From the NCBI RefSeq assembly GCF_001894825.1, contig NZ_BCWY01000015.1, positions 62,001 through 126,000 of the forward strand: 64,000 nucleotides of DNA. Reading direction: 5' to 3'. A model generated the notes under the pieces. It worked only from the letters and a program-made list of their open reading frames with translations, had not been told where the DNA came from and did no database searches. This document shows positions 12,099 through 23,100 of the stretch, piece after piece (within the stretch, counting starts at the first letter, position 1; each line of letters opens with the position of its first letter). The position numbers and the translations under genes were made by a program. This DNA comes from Rhodococcus jostii NBRC 16295 (GTDB lineage: Bacteria; Actinomycetota; Actinomycetes; Mycobacteriales; Mycobacteriaceae).

Positions 12099-12815
12099 AT
12101 GACCACGATTCAAGATCGAACGGTGCTGGTCACCGGAGCCAATCGCGGGCTCGGACGTGCCTTCGTCGCGGAGGCGCTCGCGCGTGGAGCGCGCACGGTC
12201 TACGCATCGGCGCGTGACGCGTCGACGATCGACGAGCACCCGCGGGTCATTCCCGTGCAACTGGATGTCACGAACCCCGAATCGGTCTACGCCGCCGCGG
12301 AGGTCGTCGGGGATCTCGGCGTGCTGATCAACAACGCGGGCATCCTCGTCGGCGAATCGCCGCTCACGGGTGACCTCGACGGGATGCGCCGCGAACTCGA
12401 AACCAACCTGTACGGACCGCTCAACGTCACCCGCGCGCTCGCGCCGATCATCGCTTCCAACGGGGGCGGCGCGATTCTCAACGTGCATTCGGTGCTGTCG
12501 TGGCTGGCCATCGGCGGCTCCTACAGCGTGTCCAAGGCCGCCCTGTGGAGCGCCACCAACGCCATGCGCGCCGAACTCGCGGCACAGAACATCCAGGTGG
12601 TCGGGCTGCACCTCGGGTACATGGACACCGACATGACGAGCGGACTGGACGTCGAGAAGATCTCGGCGGCGGAGGTCGCGCGACTGGCCTTCGACGGCAT
12701 CGAGTCCGGCGCCCACGAAGTCCTCGCCGACGACACCACCCGCAACGTCAAGGCGGCGCTCTCCGGCGACCTCGACGTCCTCTATCCGCAGTCGGCCGAG
12801 CAGGGGGCCGCGTAG
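12099..12815 (+). CDS. Short-chain dehydrogenase/reductase
   Basis: 238 residues of classical SDR type: TGANRGLG cofactor motif near residue 15, NNAG near 80, an active-site Ser and YSVSK near 145. It is likely an NAD(P)-dependent alcohol/ketone oxidoreductase. The ATG at 12099 follows a GAAGGGG site; a longer frame starts inside the operator region. Its TAG stop shares a base with the GTG of the thioesterase gene, so the two are translationally coupled and probably derepressed together by the HxlR protein. Confidence 0.85.
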   Translation: MTTIQDRTVLVTGANRGLGRAFVAEALARGARTVYASARDASTIDEHPRVIPVQLDVTNPESVYAAAEVVGDLGVLINNAGILVGESPLTGDLDGMRRELETNLYGPLNVTRALAPIIASNGGGAILNVHSVLSWLAIGGSYSVSKAALWSATNAMRAELAAQNIQVVGLHLGYMDTDMTSGLDVEKISAAEVARLAFDGIESGAHEVLADDTTRNVKAALSGDLDVLYPQSAEQGAA

Positions 12816-13375
12816 TGAGTGTGTTCGGAAACGGGGACGTGTCGACGGTCGAGGACTTGTCGGACGCCGAGTGGGGAGACGTGCGGTCGAAGATCGTCGA
12901 GTGGCGCGACCCGGCGGGTCCCGCGCGCAAAGCCCGGGAACTCGACGGCCTCACCTACCTGCGGGCGATTCTCGACGGCGGCATTCCGGCACCGCCGATC
13001 GCGAGCCTGATGAACCTGCGGTTCCTCCAGGCCGAACCGGGAAGGGTCGTCTTCGCGCTCGATCCCGACGAGTCGCAGTACAACCCCATCGGCGCCATCC
13101 ATGGCGGTGCCGTGTGCACCCTGCTCGATTCGGTGGCCGGATGTGCGGTGCACTCGACGCTGCCTGCGGGATTTGCCTATACCTCGGTCGAGATCAAGGT
13201 CAACTACATCCGTGGGGCCACCCGCGATTCGGGTGCGCTGACCGCCACCGGCACGGTGAAGAAGTCCGGTCGCCGCATCGCCTTCGCGGAAGGGGAGGTC
13301 GTCGACGCGCAGGGCCGCCTCGTCGCCACCGCCACCAGCACACTGCTGGTGTTCGAGGTTCCGCCGGGCGCCTGA
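12815..13375 (+). CDS. PaaI-family hotdog thioesterase
   Basis: 186 residues with a hotdog domain in the last 120 residues, carrying the PaaI/DUF4442-type motif NPIGAIHGGAVCTLLDSVAG and the strand YTSVEIKVNYIRGA. Relatives hydrolyse aryl- or acyl-CoA thioesters in the cytoplasm. The GTG at 12815 overlaps the SDR stop by one base and has GGGGG seven bases upstream. The extra 65 N-terminal residues have no recognised domain. The coupled SDR suggests detoxification or turnover of a CoA-linked carbonyl compound. Confidence 0.8.
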   Translation: MSVFGNGDVSTVEDLSDAEWGDVRSKIVEWRDPAGPARKARELDGLTYLRAILDGGIPAPPIASLMNLRFLQAEPGRVVFALDPDESQYNPIGAIHGGAVCTLLDSVAGCAVHSTLPAGFAYTSVEIKVNYIRGATRDSGALTATGTVKKSGRRIAFAEGEVVDAQGRLVATATSTLLVFEVPPGA

Positions 13376-13416
13376 CTTCTGGACGGCTCCCATCGAGCGC
13401 CGGGGTTACCCGGGAA

Positions 13417-13446
13417 ACCCGCCACTCGCGGAGGTAGGTGGCGGGT
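13417..13446 (+). terminator. Hairpin after the SDR/thioesterase operon, possible terminator
   Basis: A nine-bp perfect stem (ACCCGCCAC at 13417-13425, GTGGCGGGT at 13438-13446) with a 12-base loop, 42 bases after the thioesterase stop. No U-run follows, so termination is only plausible. The rest of the gap to 13670 shows no gene. Confidence 0.35.
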
Positions 13447-13670
13447 CCCGGTGCACCGTTGCCCCGTCGGGTTGGGGCGATGCGTGAACAAGACTAATCA
13501 GTCGGTTTGTTACGCGCGAGTACGCGACCATGGTTCGGACGGCGGGGCGGATACCTATCGGACGGTCGTACAGGACGCCGCAGGTCGAAGCCACCCTACG
13601 AGGTACCGAAGTTTGATGTACTGAATTTGGTCCTCATCAGCGTCCCAGAGCGGTCAAGGAAGGCACACCC

Positions 13671-14495
13671 ATGGGCACGATCACTACCCAGGATGGCACG
13701 GAGATCTTCTACAAGGACTGGGGAACCGGTCAACCCATCGTGTTCAGCCACGGCTGGCCGCTGTCGGCGGACGACTGGGACACCCAAATGCTGTTCTTCC
13801 TCCAGCACGGCTACCGCGTCATCGCCCACGACCGGCGCGGTCACGGACGCTCCACGCAGACCGGCGACGGCCACGACATGGACCACTACGCCGACGACCT
13901 CGCCGCGTTGACGTCGCACCTCGACCTCCAGGACGCGATTCATGTCGGCCATTCGACCGGCGGCGGCGAGGTGGTGCATTACCTCGCGCGGCATGGGGAG
14001 AGCCGGGTGTCGAAGGCCGCACTGATCAGCGCGGTGCCGCCGCTCATGGTGAAGACGGAGGCCAACCCGGGCGGCCTGCCCAAGGCCGTCTTCGACGATC
14101 TGCAGGCGCAACTCGCGGCCAACCGTTCCGTCTTCTATCGCGACCTGCCGTCCGGGCCCTTCTACGGATTCAATCGACCGGGCGTGAAATCCTCCGAGGC
14201 GATCATCGAGAACTGGTGGCGCCAAGGAATGATGGGCGGGGCCAAGGCGCACTACGACGGGATCGTCGCCTTCTCGCAGACCGATTTCACCGACGACTTG
14301 AAGAAGATCACCGTCCCCGTGCTCGTGATGCACAGCGAAGACGATCAGATCGTTCCCTACGCCGACGCGGGACCACTGTCCGCGAAGCTTCTCTCGAACG
14401 GCACGCTGAAGACGTACAAGGACTTCCCCCACGGCATGCCCACCACGCACGCGGAGACGATCAACGCCGACCTGCTGGCCTTCCTGAAGAACTGA
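13671..14495 (+). CDS. Cofactor-free haloperoxidase/perhydrolase-type alpha/beta hydrolase
   Basis: 274 residues, the usual length of non-haem chloroperoxidases. The fold shows the [10 protein letters not shown] oxyanion loop near 25, nucleophile GHSTGGG near 95, acid in HSEDDQIVP near 225 and the catalytic histidine in THAETIN near 260. These enzymes make peracids from short carboxylic acids and peroxide in vitro; many act in vivo as esterases or lactonases. It is monocistronic with an AAGGA site and a terminator close behind. Confidence 0.85.
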   Translation: MGTITTQDGTEIFYKDWGTGQPIVFSHGWPLSADDWDTQMLFFLQHGYRVIAHDRRGHGRSTQTGDGHDMDHYADDLAALTSHLDLQDAIHVGHSTGGGEVVHYLARHGESRVSKAALISAVPPLMVKTEANPGGLPKAVFDDLQAQLAANRSVFYRDLPSGPFYGFNRPGVKSSEAIIENWWRQGMMGGAKAHYDGIVAFSQTDFTDDLKKITVPVLVMHSEDDQIVPYADAGPLSAKLLSNGTLKTYKDFPHGMPTTHAETINADLLAFLKN

Positions 14496-14503
14496 CGCGC
14501 AGG

Positions 14504-14540
14504 CCCCCGATTCCTATTCGCCTAGGTCATCGGGGGTTTT
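14504..14540 (+). terminator. Rho-independent terminator after the haloperoxidase-like gene
   Basis: Stem CCCCCGAT (14504-14511) with ATCGGGGG (14529-14536) and a tttt run. The 17-base loop contains cctagg. Confidence 0.75.
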
Positions 14541-14566
14541 CGTCTGTCACTGTTCCGTCGAATGAG

Positions 14567-14639
14567 TGCCCCCGGCAGGATTCGAACCTGCGACCAATGG
14601 ATTAGAAGGCCATTGCTCTATCCCCTGAGCTACGGAGGC
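14567..14639 (-). tRNA. tRNA-Arg (anticodon TCT)
   Basis: A 73-base cloverleaf on the minus strand: acceptor GCCTCCG pairing with CGGGGGC (one G-T pair), D-arm GCTC/GAGC, anticodon loop CTTCTAA with TCT, and T-loop GTTCGAATC. The pair at the base of the anticodon loop is a C-T mismatch. The 3' CCA is not encoded. It reads AGA codons, which are rare in this GC-rich genome. Confidence 0.95.
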
Positions 14640-14696
14640 GCGCAGCAAATATTACCTGTCGCCTCGCGTGCTCCGATCGGGGCTGTGGTGTGCGCG

Positions 14697-15074
14697 TCAT
14701 GAGCCCACGGCTGCGGCGCAGAGCAGCAGTCCTGCCAGGACGAGTTCAACGACGAAGTAGAACCACACGGGGTAGAAACGGGTCGGCCGGTCGGCGACGG
14801 CCGACACGATCCGGCCGAAGGCCATTCCCAGCAGGGCGACGGCCACCGTCACCGCCGCGACCGATCGGATGCCGTAGGCGTCGAAAGCCGCGAAGAAGAG
14901 CAGGCCCGCCACCGCGACACCGAAACCGCCGTAGACGGCGCGCACCTCGGCGCGGGCCGTCGCCGAATCCGCGGTAAGACGGAACGGGGCGACCAGCCGA
15001 CCGGGCACCGCGAGCCCGTACACGCCCATGCCCGCGAAGAACAATGCCACCACGATGATCAGAAACTCCGCCAT
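14697..15074 (-). CDS. DUF4345-type small membrane protein
   Basis: 125 residues with four predicted hydrophobic helices, an N-terminal MYGLAVP-like segment (GVYGLAVPGRLVAPF) and the glycine-rich EVRAVYGGFGVAVAGLLFF motif typical of DUF4345. Function unknown. It is divergent from the CopD-CtaG gene with 103 bases between them. Confidence 0.7.
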   Translation of the reverse strand: MAEFLIIVVALFFAGMGVYGLAVPGRLVAPFRLTADSATARAEVRAVYGGFGVAVAGLLFFAAFDAYGIRSVAAVTVAVALLGMAFGRIVSAVADRPTRFYPVWFYFVVELVLAGLLLCAAAVGS

Positions 15075-15177
15075 CTCAGCCTCTCGTTCCCTCGGGACAC
15101 GTCCCCGTCGACGTTAGCCGGAACGGCGACGGACCCTCGCGTCTCCGACGGCCTGTCGTAGGTCCTACCCTTGATGT

Positions 15178-17208
15178 ATGGCTACACCCCAGCTCGCGGC
15201 GTCCGACCCGGCATCGAAACCCCCGAATCGTGCCGATTCGACCGCCCTGTTCGTCGTCGGCGGTCTCATCGCCGGTCTGGTTGCGGCAATCGTCGTCGGA
15301 CTTTCCGCTGCTCAGGCGCTCGTGCTGCTGGGAATCCCGGATCCCGGGCCGATCACCACGTATGGACTGCCTGCCATGCGGGCCGTGTCGGAGATCGCTG
15401 CGGTCATCACCATCGGATCGTTGCTGCTCGCGGCGTTCTTCGTCCCGCCGCAGAAATCCGGGGTCCTGGACGTCGACGGCTACCGCGCGGTGCGGACGGC
15501 GTCGTACGCCGCGATCGTGTGGGCCGCGACGGCTCTCGTCCTGGTCCCGTTGACGCTGTCGGACACGTCCGGGCAACCCTTCGCCGAGGCGGTGAAACCG
15601 GCCAACATCTTCAACTCGATCGATCAGGTCGAACTCGCCGGCGCCTGGCGCTGGACCGCGATCATCGCCATCGTTCTTGCGATCGCCTCCCGGCTCGTGC
15701 TGCGCTGGTGGTGGACGCCGATCCTCCTGGTCGTCGGCATCCTCGGGCTGATGCCGCTCGCACTGACGGGACATTCGTCTTCGGGTGGTTCGCACGACAT
15801 GGCGACGAACAGCCTGATCCTCCACCTCGTGGCGGCCTCCCTGTGGGCGGGCGGACTGTTCGCTCTCCTCGCGCATGCGCGTCGTCGGGGCGCCTACACC
15901 GATGTCGCGGCGCGACGGTTCTCCGCGGTCGCGACCGTCTGCTTCGCCGTCATGGCGGTCAGCGGTGTGGTGAACGCGCTGGTCCGCGTCCCGATCGGCG
16001 ACCTCCTCGACACGACGTACGGACGCCTGGTGGTCGCGAAGACGGTGGCCCTCGTGATCCTGGGTGCCTTCGGCTGGGCGCAGCGTCGGCGGGCGCTGCC
16101 CGCGCTGCGGAAGGACCCGACGAGCCGCGGCAACCTGATTCGCTTCGCCGGTGCGGAGGCCATGGTCTTCGCCGCGACGATCGGTCTCGCCGTCGGGCTC
16201 GGCCGTACGCCGCCGCCCGCTCCGACCGCGGCGCCCACCCTCACGGAGGTGGAACTCGGATACAACCTGGCGGGCCCGCCGACGTTCACCAGGTTGATGC
16301 TGGACTGGCGATTCGACCTCCTCTACGGCACCGCCGCGATCGTGCTGGCCGTGGTGTACGCGGTGGGTCTGCGCACACTTCGCCGTCGCGGCGACAGCTG
16401 GCCGGTCGGCCGGACCGTCGCCTGGATGTGCGGTTGCGTGGTGCTGCTGATCGCGACGTCCTCGGGTGTCGGTCGCTACTCGCCGGCCGTGTTCAGCGTG
16501 CACATGGGCGCCCATATGGCGCTGTCCATGCTGGCGCCGGTTCTCCTGGTGCTGGGTGCTCCGATCACACTCGCCCTGCGCGCCCTCGATCCCGCAGGCA
16601 AGAACGGTGTGCCGGGACTGCGGGAGTGGATCCTGACCGCGCTGCACAGCCCGTTCTCCCGATTCATCACCCACCCCGTCGTCGCGGCGGTGTTGTTCGT
16701 GGGCGGTTTCTACGCCCTGTACCTCGGCGGGATCTTCGAGGCCGCGGTCGACTCCCACTCGGCACACATCCTGATGAACCTGCATTTCCTGCTCAGTGGC
16801 TATCTCTTCTACTGGGTCGCGATCGGTATCGATCCGTCGCCGCGCAAGCTGCAACCGGTGACGAAGCTCGCGATGGTGTTCGGCTCACTGCCGTTCCACG
16901 CGTTCTTCGGTGTCGCGCTGATGAGCATGGGCGCCGTGATGGGCGAGTGGTACTACCGATCGCTCGGGCTCGGCTGGAACGCCGACCTGGTGGGAGACCA
17001 GCAGCTCGGCGGCAGCATCGCCTGGGCCACCGGCGAGATCCCACTGGTACTGGTGATGATGGCTCTGCTCATCCAGTGGTCCCGCAGCGACGGCCGCACG
17101 GCGCGGCGGGTCGACCGGGCCGCGGACCGCGACGACGATGCGGATCTGGCAGCCCACAACGCGATGTTCGCGGAGCTGGCGCGACGCGACCGTGAAGCGG
17201 GACACTGA
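15178..17208 (+). CDS. CopD-CtaG fusion, copper-handling/cytochrome oxidase assembly membrane protein (Rv0102-like)
   Basis: 676 residues with some fourteen membrane segments. The first half (to about 330) is a CopD-type copper resistance domain (SDMATNSLILHLVAASLWAGGLFAL region); the second half (about 380-640) is a caa3_CtaG domain with GRYSPAVFSVHMGAHMALSM and conserved histidines (HIL, HFLLSGYLFYW). The same fusion is M. tuberculosis Rv0102. Family knowledge suggests copper delivery to the aa3 cytochrome oxidase. The start is the ATG at 15178. A short symmetrical gtaggtcctac lies just upstream at 15158-15168. Confidence 0.85.
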   Translation: MATPQLAASDPASKPPNRADSTALFVVGGLIAGLVAAIVVGLSAAQALVLLGIPDPGPITTYGLPAMRAVSEIAAVITIGSLLLAAFFVPPQKSGVLDVDGYRAVRTASYAAIVWAATALVLVPLTLSDTSGQPFAEAVKPANIFNSIDQVELAGAWRWTAIIAIVLAIASRLVLRWWWTPILLVVGILGLMPLALTGHSSSGGSHDMATNSLILHLVAASLWAGGLFALLAHARRRGAYTDVAARRFSAVATVCFAVMAVSGVVNALVRVPIGDLLDTTYGRLVVAKTVALVILGAFGWAQRRRALPALRKDPTSRGNLIRFAGAEAMVFAATIGLAVGLGRTPPPAPTAAPTLTEVELGYNLAGPPTFTRLMLDWRFDLLYGTAAIVLAVVYAVGLRTLRRRGDSWPVGRTVAWMCGCVVLLIATSSGVGRYSPAVFSVHMGAHMALSMLAPVLLVLGAPITLALRALDPAGKNGVPGLREWILTALHSPFSRFITHPVVAAVLFVGGFYALYLGGIFEAAVDSHSAHILMNLHFLLSGYLFYWVAIGIDPSPRKLQPVTKLAMVFGSLPFHAFFGVALMSMGAVMGEWYYRSLGLGWNADLVGDQQLGGSIAWATGEIPLVLVMMALLIQWSRSDGRTARRVDRAADRDDDADLAAHNAMFAELARRDREAGH

Positions 17209-17221
17209 CCGCTAGCACGCC

Positions 17222-17240
17222 GCCCCGACACGTTCGGGGC
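17222..17240 (+). terminator. Short hairpin after the CopD-CtaG gene
   Basis: Stem GCCCCGA (17222-17228) with TCGGGGC (17234-17240) and a five-base loop, 13 bases past the stop. It has no U-run, so it is a weak terminator at best. Confidence 0.4.
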
Positions 17241-17262
17241 TCGCGCGACCGTTTCCGCGGTG

Positions 17263-17290
17263 TCATCCACAGGCCCTCCGGTTATCCACA
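17263..17290 (+). promoter_or_regulatory. Two DnaA-box-like sites upstream of the ssb paralogue
   Basis: TTATCCACA at 17282-17290 is a perfect match to the classical DnaA box; TCATCCACA at 17263-17271 matches 8 of 9. They are in the same orientation, 19 bp apart, and lie about 90 bases before the ssb start. Binding is not shown; chance occurrence of one 9-mer is possible, a close pair is less so. Confidence 0.45.
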
Positions 17291-17333
17291 GATGTCGGAT
17301 CCGGGCCGGAAACGGCGCGGTCGGACGGCACGC

Positions 17334-17369
17334 TGTGAGTGACGGCACCTTGCCGCACTCACAGGGGGT
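17334..17369 (+). promoter_or_regulatory. Nested hairpin abutting the ssb ribosome-binding site
   Basis: TGTGAGTG (17334-17341) pairs with CACTCACA (17356-17363) and inside it CGGCA (17343-17347) pairs with TGCCG (17351-17355), giving a 13-bp stem with one bulged A and a three-base loop. The purine run GGGGG used for translation starts immediately after (17364 onward), eight to nine bases before the ATG. The structure could hide or present the ribosome site. Confidence 0.6.
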
Positions 17370-17377
17370 AGAGCGTC

Positions 17378-17806
17378 ATGTACGAAACACACGGCACCGT
17401 GGTCGGAACGGTCATCACCAGCCCGGTCACCCGGTCGAACGCGGCCGGTGACGAGTTTCTCAGCTTCCGGATGGCGAGCACGGTCCGGCGCCGCGACCAC
17501 ACGACAGGGGAGTGGCGCGACGGGAGCACGCTCTACCTCACGGTGACCTGCCGGCGACGGCTGATGGCCGGTGTCGCCGGGTCGATCGCGAAGGGAGACC
17601 CCGTCATCGTGACCGGCGAGTTGCGCACCACCGAATACACCACGCGGGACGGCATCGCCCGCTCCGACCTGGAGTTGAGCGCGACCGCCATCGGACCGGA
17701 TCTGGCCCGCTGCACGGTTGTCCTCGAGCGTGCACCGCGAACCGCGGACGGCGCCGCCGCGTCGCCGGCGACGGAAGAGGTCGCCACCCGGTCCCTCGTC
17801 GCGTAG
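17378..17806 (+). CDS. Single-stranded DNA-binding protein paralogue (SsbB/Rv2478c-like)
   Basis: 142 residues, almost entirely an OB-fold SSB domain (ETHGTVVGTVITSPVTR at the start, FRMASTVRRRD and GDPVIVTGELRTTEY further on). It lacks the acidic C-terminal tail ending in PF that housekeeping SSB uses to recruit partners, and ends TRSLVA. Its place before ettA matches Rv2478c (SSBb) in M. tuberculosis. Likely a secondary SSB for repair, recombination or competence-like uptake rather than the main replication protein. It is preceded by DnaA-box-like sites and a hairpin. Confidence 0.85.
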   Translation: MYETHGTVVGTVITSPVTRSNAAGDEFLSFRMASTVRRRDHTTGEWRDGSTLYLTVTCRRRLMAGVAGSIAKGDPVIVTGELRTTEYTTRDGIARSDLELSATAIGPDLARCTVVLERAPRTADGAAASPATEEVATRSLVA

Positions 17807-17813
17807 CAGCATC

Positions 17814-17868
17814 GCGGGCACCGGCGCCGACCTCGCGCTCCCGGCGCCGGTGCCCGCGGCTTCTTCCC
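17814..17868 (+). terminator. Strong terminator after the ssb paralogue
   Basis: A 16-bp stem (17814-17829 with 17842-17857), 12-base loop, then ggcttcttcc. It separates ssb from ettA, so the two are not one transcription unit by readthrough alone. Confidence 0.8.
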
Positions 17869-17938
17869 CGAAGCCCCCGATCACGTTCGCCACCCGCCGC
17901 GATGTGGGTTCATCGCGCCCCACCATTAGGCTGGCCCC

Positions 17939-19618
<1,680 letters not shown>

Positions 19619-19622
19619 ACTG

Positions 19623-20045
19623 GTGGAGCAGAAGGCCTTCACATACGAGATCCAGGTCCGGTGGGGTGACTCCGACCGGCTGGGTCACGTCAACAACACC
19701 CGGTTCGTCGAATACATGCAGGAAGCGCGTATCCACTTCCTGACCAGCGAGCTGCGCGCAAACGGTGAGCGGCCCGGTGCGATGGTGGTGCGCAAGATGG
19801 ACGTCGAATTCCTGCGTCCCGTCACCGACGCCTCGGGTCCGTTGCAGATCGACGTGTCGGTGCTGCACGTCGGTACCTCGTCGTACACGATCCGGCACGT
19901 CGTCACGAACCGTGACGGTGTCCGCTGCGCGACGGGCGACGCACTGCTGGTGGCGTTCGACGTGAGGACCGAAAGCTCGCGGCCGCTGTCCGAGGCGGAA
20001 CGAAACGGGCTCGAGCGGTACCTCGCGCCGGCGACCACCGGCTGA
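19623..20045 (+). CDS. 4-hydroxybenzoyl-CoA-thioesterase-type (YbgC-like) hotdog thioesterase
   Basis: 140 residues with a single hotdog domain: WGDSDRLGHVNNTRFVEYMQEAR near residue 12, where the Asp of the D-x-x-G-H-V-N motif is the usual catalytic residue. Predicted to hydrolyse acyl-CoA thioesters. The GTG start lies four bases after the ettA stop, so it is in the ettA operon. A second, related thioesterase follows the giant GDH gene at 25052. Confidence 0.85.
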   Translation: MEQKAFTYEIQVRWGDSDRLGHVNNTRFVEYMQEARIHFLTSELRANGERPGAMVVRKMDVEFLRPVTDASGPLQIDVSVLHVGTSSYTIRHVVTNRDGVRCATGDALLVAFDVRTESSRPLSEAERNGLERYLAPATTG

Positions 20046-20153
20046 ACGATCCGGCACGCGGGGTGCTCGAAGTTCACCCTCTGTTCCCATCGCCGCGGGC
20101 TAGTCTCGAGAGAGTTGCCCGCGGCGATCGGAACGAAGAGGAAGTGAGCCCCG

Positions 20154-23100
20154 ATGACGGAATCGGCAGAACTGAAAGATGCGGAGTGGGCGCGGAATCT
20201 GCCCGAAGGTCTCCGGTCTCAGGTGCCGACTCTCGCTGCCGTGTACTTCCGGCACGTCGATCGCGGTGACAGCGAGAGTGCCGTCAACGGGGCTTCGGAC
20301 GCCGTGCTCGGCGCGCATCTGGCATTGGCCCTGCAACGCCCGCCCGAGCGGGCGGTCACCCGCGTCCACCGGCCGGGCGACGGTCGCGAACTTGGTGCGT
20401 CCCTGCAGATCGTGAACGACGACATGCCGCTGCTCGTCGAATCGATCACCGCGCTGCTGAACCGTCTCGGCATCGGGATCAGCGAATTCGTGCACCCGAT
20501 CATTTCGGTGCGCCGCGACCCGATCGGTGCCCTGCGCGGAATCCTCATGGGGGACAAGGCCAAGGATGCCGACGCGGACAGCCTCTCCGAATCGTGGATC
20601 CACGTCCAACTCGACCCGCGTACCGACTCGTCGGTTCTCGACATGCTCGAGAAGGAGGTCGGCACCGTCCTCGCCGACGTGCGCCAGGTTGTCCGGGACA
20701 CCGACATCATGCGCAAGCTCGAGCGGACGCTTGCCGACGAGCTCGAGGCGTCCGCACCTTGTCCCGGTGTGTCGAAGGAAGACCTGGAGGACTGCGCCGA
20801 TCTGTTGCGGTGGATGTCGCAGGGCAACTACGCGGCGCTCGGGTACCGCCGCTTTCAGCTGGGGGAGCCGGTCGATTCCGGCGCCCGGAGCCTGCAGGTG
20901 GTGCCGGGCAGCGGACTCGGACTGCTGCGCTCCGACACCGTCACCGAGGGCCCGCTGAGTCTGCCGCCGGCCGCCGAGATCCCCGACCGGCCCCTGCTCG
21001 TGCTGACCCAGGGCTCGTTCCCCGCGACCGTCCATCGCGCGGTCTACCCGTTCTTCGTCGGTGTGAGCATCCTCGACGAGGGCGGCAACATCACCGGTGA
21101 GCACCGCTTCCTCGGAGTCTTCACGGTCACGGCGCTGCACGAGAACGTCCTCGACATTCCGGTGATCGCCCGGCGGGTGCGCAAGGTGATCGAACGTGCC
21201 GGGTTCCAATTGAACTCGTATTCGGGCCAGGCGATGCTGGAGGTCATCCAGTCGTTCCCGCGCACCGAGCTGTTCTCGAGCGACGCGGACACGCTGTACG
21301 ACACGGTGACCGCGGTGCACAGCATCGGGCTCAGGCGCCAGGTGCGCCTGTTCGTGCGCGAGGATTTTCTCGGACGCTTCGTCTCCTGCCTGATCTATCT
21401 TCCCCGCGACCGGTACACCACCCGGGTCCGGCTCGCCATGCAGGACATCCTGCTGCAGGAATTCGGCGGCGGCACATTGGAATACACCGCACGCGTCACG
21501 GAGTCCGACCTGGCGCTGCTGCACGTGACGATCCGTAAGAACGCCGAACATTTGGGGTCGAAGCTCGACATCTCGGACGCCGATCGCGAACGGGTGCAGG
21601 CGATGCTGGCCGAGGCGAGCCGCAGCTGGGACGATCATCTCGGTGACCTCCTCCCGGTCACCACCGGCGTGGATCCCGTTCTGGCGCAGCGTTATGCGAC
21701 CGTTCTGCCCGAGGGGTACAAGGAAGATTTCGACGCCGCGCGCGCGTTGTCCGACCTCGTGAGGCTGGAGGCGCTCGAAGAGGGTTCGATCGACCTGCTG
21801 CTCTACCGCGACCGCGGGTCGGAGGTCGGTCGCTGGCGATTCACCCTGTACGTCGGGGGCGACGGCATTTCGCTCAGCCAGGTGCTTCCGGTGCTGCAGA
21901 GTCTGGGTGTCGAGGTTCTCGACGAACGGCCCTATCTGATTCCGCGTCCCGACGGGTTGACGTGCTGGATCTACGATTTCGGGCTGTCGGTCCCCGCGGA
22001 GTTGCTCCGCTCCTCGGTGGAGGACGACCTGGACGCGGAACTCGCCGCCGAGGAGGCGTCCGCCGCCGAACCGAAGCTTCAGGAACGGTTCACGGAAGCG
22101 TTCACGGCGGTCTGGTTCGGGCGGGCGGAGGCCGACCGGTTCAACGAACTGATCCTGCGGGCGGGTATGTCGTGGCGGCAGGCGGTGATTCTGCGGGCGT
22201 ACACGAAGTACCTGCGCCAGGCAGGATTTCCCTACAGCCAGTTCCACATCGAGGGGGTCGCGCTGGCCAATCCTCGTTCGGCGTGCACCCTGGTCGAGTT
22301 GTTCGAGGCGATGTTCGACCCGGAGTCGCCCTCACCCGACCGGGTGTCCGAACTCGAAGCCCGCCTGAAGGAGTACATCGACTCCGTGGTCAGCCTCGAC
22401 GCGGACCGCATTCTGCGTGGCCTGTTCGGGCTGATCAAATCGACGTTGCGGACCAACTATTTCGTCGTCGGCGAGACGGGGGAGCCGCAGACCTACCTGT
22501 CGATCAAGCTCGATCCACAATTGATCCAGGAATTGCCGAAGCCCCGGCCGAAGTACGAGATCTTCGTGTACTCGCCCGACGTCGAGGGTGTGCACCTGCG
22601 GTTCGGGTCCGTCGCTCGCGGCGGGCTGCGCTGGTCGGACCGGCGCGAGGACTTCCGCACCGAGATCCTGGGGTTGGCGAAGGCCCAGGCCGTGAAGAAC
22701 GCGGTGATCGTCCCGGTCGGGGCGAAGGGTGGCTTCGTCGTCAAGAATCCGCCGACCGCGTCGGGCGATGCGGCGGCCGACCGCGCGGCCGCTCTCGAAG
22801 CGGGCCAGGACTGCTACCGCACGTTCATCTCCGGGCTCCTGGATCTCACGGACAACGTCGATCAGGCATCGGGGGAGATCGTGCCCCCTGACCGGGTGGT
22901 GAGGTTGGACGGCGACGACCGGTACCTCGTCGTGGCGGCGGACAAGGGCACCGCGAAGTTCTCCGATCTCGCCAATTCGGTTGCGGAACAGTACAACTTC
23001 TGGCTCGGAGACGCGTTCGCCTCCGGTGGCTCGGCCGGGTATGACCACAAGGAGATGGGCATCACCGCGCGTGGTGCCTGGGAAAGCGTGAAACGGCATT

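Noticed and set aside
15158-15168. Copper-responsive operator (gtaggtcctac) ahead of the CopD-CtaG gene
   Set aside because: The symmetry is short and has an odd centre; it does not clearly match CsoR or CueR sites.
17263-17290. Replication origin
   Set aside because: Only two box-like sites, no AT-rich unwinding region and no dnaA or dnaN nearby.
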